A stretch of DNA of 12,242 nt. It comes from Physocladia obscura (Eukaryota; Chytridiomycota; Chytridiomycetes; Chytridiales; Chytriomycetaceae). The stretch lies in NCBI GenBank assembly GCA_027596945.1, contig JADGJH010001058.1, positions 1 to 12,242 of the forward strand, read 5' to 3'. The notes under the pieces were generated by a model. It was not told the origin of the DNA, did no database searches, and saw only the letters and a program-made list of their open reading frames with translations. Positions 1 to 7,808 of this stretch are shown here, piece by piece (the stretch's first letter is position 1; every line of letters starts with the position of its first letter). The position numbers were made by a program, and so were the translations under genes.

Positions 1-171
1 TTATTTACCATTGTGAAACAATGTGTTAAACAATACTGTTGTACTACTTTGATCCATTCCCCATTAATGAAGATATGGTCTAAGCAGTTCTGTAAATGTG
101 TTTCATTGTTCTTGTATGTTTAGGTCATACAAGAAACAAAAACACTGTTGTCATTTCCTTATTCTTTGTGA

Positions 172-198
172 ATAAAGTCATGCAAATAATGACTTTAT
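172..198. repeat. Perfect 10-bp inverted repeat (hairpin)
   Basis: The left arm ATAAAGTCAT (172-181) and right arm ATGACTTTAT (189-198) are exact reverse complements around a 7-nt loop. The left arm includes an AATAAA hexamer, so it may lie in the 3' end of an upstream transcript. Its function is unknown, and it could be chance in AT-rich DNA. Confidence 0.6.
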
Positions 199-216
199 AG
201 CTTTGGTATTAGTTTG

Positions 217-237
217 TGTTTATTTGTAAATAATAAA
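217..237. repeat. Short imperfect inverted repeat
   Basis: The arms GTTTATT and AATAAAC pair around a 7-nt loop. One more outer pair matches, and further pairs form after one mismatch. It lies about 20 nt after the previous hairpin. It is weak alone and listed because three stem-loops fall within 400 bp. Confidence 0.4.
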
Positions 238-535
238 CAAAACTGTGAAAGTTATATTACTATGTCTGGAGAATAAACTTATCATTTCTTTATGTGTATT
301 GGAATAAAATGATGTTAGGGTATATTTTGGGTTTTTTCCACCACAGAGTAATGCAGATTTCAACATTCTGGCCAGTTATGCTCTTTGATTTTCAATATTT
401 TATGTCATAATACGTGCTCCAGTTGAAAAAGGAGCTTGGTACAGGTGCTAAACGTTGGCATTTCACAGTTGTTTGCAAAAATTGCAGTTAACTTTGACAG
501 TTTTGCATCAGAAAAGGTGTATTTTGCAACTTAAA

Positions 536-563
536 AAGCATGTTTTTAATTCAAAACATGCTT
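536..563. repeat. Perfect 11-bp inverted repeat (hairpin)
   Basis: The arms AAGCATGTTTT (536-546) and AAAACATGCTT (553-563) are exact reverse complements with a 6-nt loop, TAATTC. It is more GC-containing than its surroundings, so it is less easily explained by base composition than the other hairpins. There is no T-run or gene end beside it that would make it a known terminator type. Confidence 0.6.
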
Positions 564-995
564 AGTTTTCTAAAAAATAAGTATTACAACAATGCAGCAT
601 TTTATTGGTTTGCCTCACAAAACAATATTGAATGGTATTCATTATTGCTTTGAGAAAAATGCCATCAATAAATGCATGAAAGCTGTTATTCTCAAGCAAT
701 CTAAAAAACTTTTGTGAATGAGTTGGCATTGTGAGTTTCCACTTGAAAGTTGTATAAAGTATGCTTTTGAAAAGGGAGGGGTCCAGGTTAGAGAATTATT
801 ATCAATGCAACAATATATGCATCTGAACAAAAATACAGCAAAGAGTATTTGAGCTATATTTTGGCATCTCAACTAGAAACATATGTTGTTTTTTGCAGCG
901 ATGCAAGGCAAAATAGTCTTAATTAATGCCAGTTTTCCTGACTGTATGGACACAGGAGTGCTTGTCATTTCTCTTCACAGTGGAAAAAATAATCC

Positions 996-2062
996 ATGAA
1001 CTTCTGTCGAACAAAGCTGGCTTTGCAATGGACACCACAGCTTTTCCCGCCAGCAAGTGCATCACCAGCGCAGTTCTCTGGAATGATAAATCGCCACAAC
1101 AGTCAAAATCTGCAAGTTTCAATGCCGCGCTTGTTTCAATCAGTTAATAAGCCTTTCCGCAATATTCGGCTACTGAAATCTTTTCACAGTTGACTCCTTC
1201 TCCTCGCGAGGCATCCATACATCTCCACCGTTTGGCGAAAAATGCGACACAGAAAATCGAAGCCGGAAAAATTAGTATCGACACAATACAGACAGCTGTT
1301 GCAAATTTGAAAAATTCATGTTCTTACGAGCTGATGCATCCAGAAATTACCGCGTTAACTTTGATGGATCTTGTTCGACTGGCTGAATCATGTCGCTCAG
1401 CTCCGCTAAATCATTCCATTTTTGCGTTCAATTTTGTGCCAACAATCAAGCTCATGCTGAAGATCGCACGCGAACAAATTGAAGAATCCAATCCAAAAGA
1501 TTTGGCGTTAGCATTGTGCGCGATTGCCGCTTGGAATCCCAAGGATGAGCTGAGCAGAAGCTTTCTGGACAGCGCAGCTCCGCACGTGTTGCGGAAAATC
1601 AATGATTTCAATGAGCGGAATTTAGCTACCGTTCTTTGGGCGATTGCAACTATACAGCAAGGAAAAAACCGGCAGATTTTTGAAAGCGCAGCATCTGTTA
1701 TTTTAGAGAGAATCGGTAATTTTGGAGAGTTTTCTTTAGCCCAAATCGCTTTTGCTTTTGCTGCTGCTGATGTTCATGATGCTCAAATTTTCAGTGCCAT
1801 TGCCTCCGAAAGTGTCAGAATTCTCGGTGAATTTAAGGCAAATAGTTTAACCATTTTGATTCTCGCGTTTGCAAGACTGAATATCAGGGACGTAGATCTT
1901 TTGACTGCTGTTTCAATTCAAGCTTGCAATCAAATGAAGTATTTTACACTGAAAGAGCTTAAAGATATAATTGCTGCATTTGACCAATTTCACTTCAAAT
2001 CTGAACACTTTGAAAAAGCTGGTAGAGTTCAAGTGCTGAGAGAAATAAGCTCCTTATATTGA
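996..2062 (+). CDS. Mitochondrial-targeted OPR/HPR-like helical-repeat protein (probable organellar RNA-binding)
   Basis: Exons 996-1142 and 1190-2062, joined in phase 0 over a 47-nt intron (donor GTTAAT, acceptor TTTTCACAG), give 339 aa. ATG 996 follows an in-frame stop at 990-992. The first 49 residues contain no Asp or Glu and several Arg/Lys, typical of a mitochondrial presequence. The rest is alpha-helical, with repeats of about 35-40 residues of the form N-x-x-x-LA-x-x-L-x-A-x-A, for example RNLATVLWAIATIQ and SLAQIAFAFAAAD. This is the style of the OPR/HPR/FAST-kinase-like families that bind organellar RNA. I see no C-terminal RAP domain, so it may be a divergent or short member. The exact family and RNA target are not determinable. 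The intron is short with a non-ideal donor, so the N-terminus is the least certain part. Confidence 0.68.
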
Positions 2063-2067
2063 ATAAA
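2062..2067 (+). promoter_or_regulatory. AATAAA polyadenylation-signal candidate
   Basis: An AATAAA hexamer overlaps the last base of the stop codon of the preceding helical-repeat gene. If used, the 3' UTR would be very short, in keeping with only about 135 nt before the next gene's start. The hexamer is common in AT-rich DNA, so support is weak. Confidence 0.3.
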
Positions 2068-2197
2068 GAAGAAAGTATGAGAAAATAATAATGAAAAGTT
2101 CCCATCTTGTTTTTGAGAATGCAACTACAAGAAAAAAATAAGTTTTCTCGGATATTTGATTTTGCTTTCCCGCTCGACCAAAATAACGTACTGTGTG

Positions 2198-4046
2198 ATG
2201 AACATCAATGCTCCTTCACTGGTATTACATCACGCATTTAAGGTCCATACTGTATTTTGCTGCTAATTTACTTAATTAATTCCAGGAAGCAAAATGGCGA
2301 CTTGCTTCTCGAAACGCATTTATCATATGTCTTCTTACTCTTGTTATCTTCGTAAACTTTTGCGAAGTCATCAAATATGAAAGTAAAACTTCTGAAGAAT
2401 TGACTAGTATACCCACAGAGCATTCTATTGCACCACACGAGTACGACCCACCAGAGTTCGAGCGGCCGTTTAAACATAGCGCCATATTCACAATATTTGA
2501 TGCTGGGTACTTAGTTCCAAACACATACAATATGCATTATGCAAATGCTCTAATTCTCGCGTACTCTTTGAATGAAACAACAAAATTTCCAGACGCAGAT
2601 TTTGAAATTGTTGTTGCCTTCACAGGAAACTTGTCGAAATCCAATCGTGAATCGTTGCGGAACCTTGGTGTTCGACTCGTCAGAATTCCAAGTATCTCGC
2701 TAACGTTTGGTGCGGCTTCCGCAAGTCCAGAATTCGTCAACCAGTGCAATTCATGTTTATCAAAAGTTCATCTGTTTGGAATGACACAGTTTTCGACGAT
2801 AGTGTATCTAGACCCGCATATGTTTGTCCGCGCGAATATTTCAAGTTTACTGCAGTATGCACCGTCTATTTCATCACGCAAGTTTGGTCATCGCAGTGCT
2901 CGAATCGCTGCTGTGCCATCTTTGATGTTGGGTCCCACAGTCTTCGATACTTCTGTGCTTGTGTTTCGACCATGTGGACGTATATTCCGTGAGCTTCTTA
3001 CGGAAGTAATACATTTTGGTGATGGCAATAGCGGTCAGGATCCTATTCCTATCGCGCATTCGGCTGATCAAAGACTGTTCAACAAATATTTTACGCGCTT
3101 TATTGCCCTTACTGCCGAATTTAATGTACAGCATCCGCGCTTGGCAGCACCGAAGCGTCTTGCTTCTACTGTTGCTGTCCAAGCATCGTTTTGGACCTGT
3201 CCTGATTATGAATGCAACAGTGCCGCTGGAGCAGATGTGAGTTTTTTTAAAGAGTGGCGAGAGGTTGCAGCGCGTTTGTTTTGGTTTCAAACAGGGGCAG
3301 GAAATCTTGAAAAAAGTAGGGCTCGCAGCGATGTTGGTGTTCTTCCCGAGACGCGTTCGGCTGTGGAAAATCTTGTGCGCGCGAATATGATACAAGCGCG
3401 CTTTGTAATTTATTCAGTAATGGTCGGTGGGCATAAGTCTCATGGATTGAATGTAACAAGAGTACTTGCCAATCGAAAAAAATATGTTAACAGGTATAAG
3501 GATCATGTCGCCCACTTTGTGCAAGATAAGCTTGAGGCACGTAGTGCAGTTTGGCAAAAAGCTCGAGATGCGGATATGTTGCTGGAAAAAGGATATGATT
3601 GGATTTGGTTATTGGATGCAAGCGATGCATTCATTATGAATGGCGACCTGGATGTAAGAGATGTTGTTGCGGGAATTGTAAAAAATGCCGGACAAGATGT
3701 GGATATTTTAATTGCGCGAGATTTCAATGGATTGAATGCAGGCTCGTTTTTCATTCGGAACAGCAAGTGGACGCGCGAGCAATTTATTCCTAGCTGGAAA
3801 AAGTACGAAAACGGAGAAGAGAATTTGGACGAGCAAGCAGCAATTATTGATATGCTGCGAAGAAGCGCGGTTAACATTCACGATCATTTGTATGCATTGG
3901 ATAGGAAAAGACAGAACCTATTCAACTCGTTTGCCCATGGTCCCTCTCCTACGTTCCAAAAAGGAGATTTTATTTTACATGCTGCAAGCTTACGATGGAA
4001 CGGAATGTTAGAATATATGGCGGAGCAGAATCTGACCGAGTTTTGA
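2198..4046 (+). CDS. Type II membrane glycosyltransferase, GT8-like + GT34-like fusion
   Basis: Exon 1, 2198-2221 (24 nt), joins exon 2, 2286-4046, in phase 0 over a 64-nt intron (GTATTA...TTCCAG), giving 594 aa. Residues about 19-37 form one membrane anchor after a short basic tail, the usual Golgi/ER type II layout. Residues about 74-330 resemble glycogenin-type GT8 transferases: YLDPHMF at the metal site (182-188), VFDTSVLVF (227-235) and SADQRLFNKYF (267-277). Residues about 380-590 resemble the GT34 (Gma12/Mnn10, xyloglucan xylosyltransferase) family: YDWIWLLDASDAFIMN (445-460), DFNGLNAGSFFIRNS (487-501), EQAAI, NLFNSF and a terminal GDFILH (568-573). Two transferase domains in one chain suggest it makes two consecutive sugar linkages on a glycoprotein or polysaccharide. 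Sugar donors and acceptors are unknown. The metal motifs of both halves deviate from DxD (see findings). Confidence 0.8.
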
Positions 4047-4133
4047 TTTCACTCTTTTGATTTTGATATTTTTCGATTTTTGTATTTTTTGAATTCACGT
4101 GATGTCCGAAAACGGTTTAAAAAAAACGAAGCA

Positions 4134-4629
4134 ATGTTCACAACCAAACATGACCACGAGCATGACGAATACGACAACTTTGACAACGATTTACCGGAGG
4201 TTAGTTCATCGTCTTACATATTCTTGCGTTATCAAAAAGGATCAATCCTCACGCGATCGAATCAAACACCGCTTTTTTTTACTACAACTCAACCAAATCA
4301 ACTAAAATTAGCTTCCACCGGCCGTCACACTCGAAAACCTCGAACAATTCAAGGCACAAACACAAAATAGCCAAACCAACAATAGCAGCGGCAACAACAA
4401 GAACAAAAGTAACAACATCAGCTACAGTCACACTGGCGACAAACACGCAGCTTTGTTTATCGAAAACTTGGTAGCCTCTCGCCCCCAAATTCTGCCGCCC
4501 GCAGTCTCAGCAACTCCGCCACCGGCGATATCCGATACACCGTTAGCAGACACAAATTTGGCTGATTCATCAGAAGTCCCGAAACCAAAACGCATCAAAA
4601 AAGAGGTTGCGAAACTCGATTCTGCCAGG

Positions 4630-4677
<48 letters not shown>

Positions 4678-6128
4678 CATTTATTTTTTATTTTTTATTG
4701 GTAAGAAAGATTACTTGCTCCGAGTGGTCTACCAATTCTAGCCAAGATGTCAAAAATCATCAAACTAAAAGGAAAAAAGCACGAAGTACCAAAAAAAAAA
4801 ACAAAACAAATGCTGAGTTACGTTTAATTTTACTTTTTTTTTCTAGTTTGAAGACTTGCAATCTATTGTTTTCCAATACCAAAAATGGGGTCATCAAGTT
4901 TTTAATAAGCTTGTATTTTCAAGTTTTGTGGAGTCTGCTGAAAAGATTTGTAGAGAGCGTCGTGTCAAAGTGAGTAATAAGAGACAACAAAGAGTGAGAG
5001 TGAGAGAGTGAGCGAGTGAGCGTGTGTGTATCTTTATGACAGAATGCATTCGGGGAGTTAACCTCTTTTGTTCTTCACAGATTTGGAGAGACGAATTGAT
5101 CAAGGAAGATTATCGCCGTGCAAAGGGATACTATGATAACAATGAGCAAAATAAGTCAAATTCCCTTGAAAATGATGATTTTGATGTTACAATGGTACGT
5201 AATATTTTATGATTTATTAATATAATATTTTTTCTCACACTCTTATTCTCCAAAGGTTGACGTACATGATTCGGAAACCGCGAAATCATCGAATATTCCG
5301 TTGACACATGCTTTATTTGCAATTGACGAATTAAACCGAGACGAAGAAGATGAAATGACGCGAATGGCAGAGCGGGTGGAAGGGGAAATGAGAAATGGCA
5401 ATGTTGGTGGCAGTAATATTCAAAAGACGGCGACCAAGTATGCGCTTTCTGTTGAAGATCAAGATGACTGGGCGGATTTCGACAGTCAAATCGATCAACA
5501 ACTGCTAGGATATGTTCGAACTGCCGAGGCCAATGCTTTTGAAACTCAAAAGAAAGAGGTACTTACTATTTTTAGTGAGCAACATAGACAAAATAAAATG
5601 ATACTGACTTCAATAAAATAAAAATTTCACGGTTATAACATCGAAAAAGCGCGATTATGAATCTTATGATGAGGAAGAAAACTTTGATGACGATGAGCTT
5701 GAATATATCCGACTTTTGGATGGTACTGAAAATAATATCAATGGGGGTGCGAGTATCACCGAAATTCGAAAGAAAGAGGTAAAATGTTTTTTGTTGTAAA
5801 TTCTCTGTTTGCTTTTCTTGACCGGTAATTTCTGAAGGTTGCAACAGGAAATAAAGTAGAGACCGCAGTTTCTATGAAGTATAAGGAACCTGCCGATCAA
5901 ACATATGAGGAGAATTTTGAAGATGACTGGGATGACGATGAGGCTGAGAAAATTGATGCCGCTAAACCAATTGATGTTGGTCATGCTGGTGGTGGTGGTG
6001 CTGTAGAAGCGGCAGTCTCAGTGGTAGACATTGTCACGGATGCAGAAGATAAAAGGATAGCAGATGAAGAAGTCGCACTTATACCTTCCCATGCAGAGAT
6101 AGTAGCATTGATTGACGAATTCTATTGA
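4134..6128 (+). CDS. TIPIN: TIPIN / Csm3 / Swi3 replication-fork protection protein homologue
   Basis: Eight exons join in frame: 4134-4199, 4312-4628, 4710-4785, 4847-4969, 5081-5194, 5256-5558, 5650-5778 and 5838-6128, giving 472 aa. The Swi3 domain (about residues 113-205) is split over exons 2-5: KPKRIKKEVAKLDSAR, then LLAPSGLPIL...LKGKKHE, then FEDLQSIVFQYQKW...FVESAEKICRERRVK, then IWRDELI. This matches the family pattern of a KLD-x-x-RLL start, a GLP...KGKGHE block, a YQ-W helix and a closing basic helix. TIPIN/Csm3/Swi3 pairs with Timeless/Tof1/Swi1 in the nucleus to stabilise replication forks and support the S-phase checkpoint. Exon 2 is Asn/Ser-rich and disordered. Exons 6-8 are strongly acidic (DDWADFD, ENFDDDELEY, ENFEDDWDDDE), possibly for partner binding. 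The weakest joins are exon 2/3 (donor GTTTTC, acceptor AAAG) and exon 6/7 (acceptor AAAAAG). An earlier ATG at 4102 is in another frame. Confidence 0.85.
4633..4670 (+). repeat. (TC)19 microsatellite inside TIPIN intron 2
   Basis: Nineteen uninterrupted TC units start 4 nt after the inferred donor (4629) of the 81-nt intron 4629-4709. The tract makes most of the intron pyrimidine and probably lengthens it relative to its neighbours. It is expected to be length-polymorphic. Confidence 0.9.
4991..5030 (+). repeat. GAGT/GAGC-rich degenerate tandem tract in TIPIN intron 4
   Basis: A GTGAGA/GTGAGC-like 4-6 nt motif repeats over about 40 nt inside the 111-nt intron 4970-5080. The repeats resemble the intron's own donor, GTGAGT, which could create several cryptic 5' splice sites. 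Confidence 0.75.
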
Positions 6129-6159
6129 ATACTGAACTTTTTTGTAATACAATTTTTCG

Positions 6160-7305
6160 ATGAAGCCTGGAACGGGGACAACAACGTGGTACGCGGCAGT
6201 GGTGCATCTTCTGACGTGTGTGCCGACGCTGACGATGCTTGCGGTGGCAGTGGCGCTGCCTCGCCTGGCGTCGACTTCGCCTGGCCTCGGGTTCGTAGCG
6301 CGACTCGACGGCGGCTACCAGTTAGCCCCATCGTTGGAGGCTCTTACGCCGTCCACTTCTATAACCGCACCCACCTCAGCAGGCTTATCGTTCACATTAA
6401 CCGTATCGCCTTCCGTAGCCAGAACTTCTGCGCGCCCGTCAAACGCCTCCGCCATATCGCCCTCTGCCATCGCTAACGCAATAAGTAACGCCAAGGCAAC
6501 CGCAAACTCCTCCATTCTGCTCCAAAACACCGTTCGTCTTGTCCAGGCATCTCCCGCACAGGCCGCTGTTTTGTTTCCCGTACCGCCCTCGTTCATCTTT
6601 GGCGAAGACGGTGACGGTATTGCCAGCGTTACCTTTGCTTTTGGCTTTGTCGAAGTCTGCGCTGACTTTTACTCTACCCCAACAAATATTTCGGAAGCGG
6701 TTGTTGCCGCGGACTCTCTCGGTTTGCGTTTACAACAGTCGTTGTTAGCTTCTTTCAACAGATCCCAGCTCTGTATTTCCACAACCACATATTGCGCTTT
6801 AAACAGAGTGGGATCATCATTTTATTATTTTATTCTTTCTGATGCGTTATTCTCCCAACTCCTCAGATTCCAAAATCATCTTGTACAGCTGTCGAGTCAA
6901 TGTGGGCCCTCGAAATAACTGCCATAATCCTCCACTTTCTATCCTTGTGTATAATGTGGTATGGTGTTTCTATCATTGCATCTGCCGCCATACGTGCCTA
7001 CTGGATCCCGCTCCCCTCGTTTTCTGAAAATAAGGGCGTTTTAAAACGCGTTGGAAGCTTGCGATGGCTTCTTGGCCGACGTAGTTTTTCCGCCACGACT
7101 GGGGATTCGGTTCGTGCTGATGGTCACGTCGATGGGGATGAAGAAAGGGCACAACTTGGATTTAATGCTCGCCGAGCCGCTTTTGAAGCTTATGGTGCTA
7201 AATGGCTTCTATGCTCGTTTGTATTTCAAGTTCTAAGTGGTGAGGTTTTTTTCAAAAAAAAAAAAAAAAAAAAAAAAAGCATTAACGTTAATTGTTCCAG
7301 ATTAA
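6160..7305 (+). CDS. Unrecognised putative membrane protein (GC-rich, three exons)
   Basis: Exons 6160-6807, 6867-7239 and 7301-7305 give 341 aa. I do not recognise the family. Residues about 10-34 are hydrophobic (signal peptide or anchor). A Ser/Thr/Ala-rich stretch (about 50-130) and a Cys-containing, possibly extracellular region with N-glycosylation-type sites follow. A clear membrane segment (ITAIILHFLSLCIMWYGVSI) lies near 231-250, then a basic/acidic tail and a short final hydrophobic patch. Intron 1 (59 nt, donor GTGGGA) is only moderately convincing. Intron 2 (7240-7300, 61 nt, donor GTGAGG, acceptor TTGTTCCAG) is typical and leaves just AT-TAA in the last exon, so the stop is built at the splice. 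Its first 400 nt are visibly richer in G+C than the neighbours. It starts only 31 nt after the TIPIN stop, so a longer or differently spliced model is possible. Confidence 0.5.
7254..7278 (+). repeat. A25 homopolymer inside an intron
   Basis: Twenty-five consecutive A residues lie 14 nt after the donor of intron 7240-7300, preceded by T7. It is either a slippage-prone tract or a trace of inserted poly(A) DNA. The exact length is doubtful for any sequencing method. Confidence 0.9.
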
Positions 7306-7335
7306 GCTAAATTGTTATGTCTTTTAATTTGCTAG

Positions 7336-7808
7336 GGAATAACCTACCTTGGAACTGAATGGGCACATAACCCAATTGTCAGACGCGATGTTCCTGAATC
7401 TCGACTATTGAAAACTCTTGGTGCCGAACGCCATCAAGAACGCTGCTCGCGTCTCCTCGAAATTATGGTAGCATTGTATGCCTTTTTGCTCACACTTTAT
7501 TAATTATTGTTTTTTTGCTGAACTTGTGTTTTATTCAGGATGTAAATGTTGATTGGCATATGCATGAAGTTAGTGATGGACAACGTCGGCGAGTGCAGAT
7601 TGTGCTTGGATTGATGGAACCATGGGATATTTTATTGCTTGATGAAGTTACAGTTGATCTTGATGTTCTTGTTCGAAAAGACCTTGTTGACTTCCTGAAA
7701 GAAGAAGCGACTTTACGTAATGCAACTATTATGTATGTTCTGTCTTTTTTAATTTGCTCTTTGTTTCCTTTCTAAATCTCGGATTTTAGCTATGCAACCC
7801 ATATTTGA
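7336..7808 (+). pseudogene. CAF16/ABCI-type ABC ATPase, C-terminal fragment lacking Walker A
   Basis: Three exons, 7336-7467, 7539-7732 and 7790-7808, join in frame over 71- and 57-nt introns, giving 114 residues. They match the second half of CAF16/ABCI20-type soluble ABC ATPases (the yeast protein is CCR4-NOT associated): [22 protein letters not shown] (ABC signature in the SDGQ form usual for this family), [13 protein letters not shown] (Walker B) and IYATHI (H-loop). The P-loop half, normally about 120-150 residues upstream, is absent. The DNA before 7336 is intron-like and then the end of another gene. Right after the H-loop the frame hits TGA (7806), whereas the family expects HIF(D/E). 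A frame shifted by 2 nt would give IFEWLAKS, so a small deletion is likely. Retained introns indicate a DNA-level partial copy, not a retrocopy. The alternative is a split or mis-assembled gene. Confidence 0.75.

Larger units (their letters stand above)
1..995. other. AT-rich intergenic / 5' flanking region
   Basis: I see no convincing gene here. The open frames are short, AT-driven and lack good starts or recognisable protein character. The stretch contains several AATAAA-like hexamers (around 171, 233, 272 and 303), consistent with 3' UTR or intergenic DNA of an unseen upstream gene, and three small inverted repeats listed separately. The last 100 nt hold two splice-acceptor-like sites (ending at about 899 and 980), so part of 640-995 could be 5' UTR exon or intron of the gene starting at 996. 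No tRNA-like cloverleaf was recognised by eye. Confidence 0.5.

Noticed and set aside
926..1147. A 73-codon open frame overlapping the helical-repeat gene's first exon
   Set aside because: Its frame stops at 1147 and does not join the conserved exon. The frame from 996 splices in phase and has presequence character.
2874..3395. A 173-codon minus-strand open frame
   Set aside because: It is antisense to the conserved glycosyltransferase exon, with no recognisable protein character.
6315..6596. A 93-codon minus-strand open frame within the GC-rich gene
   Set aside because: GC-rich coding DNA often leaves the opposite strand open. The plus frame is longer, has an N-terminal hydrophobic segment and continues through plausible splices.
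7336..7808. Functional complete ABC transporter or ATPase
   Set aside because: There is no Walker A/P-loop anywhere upstream in the window, and a stop follows the H-loop. The parts present cover only about the second half of the fold.
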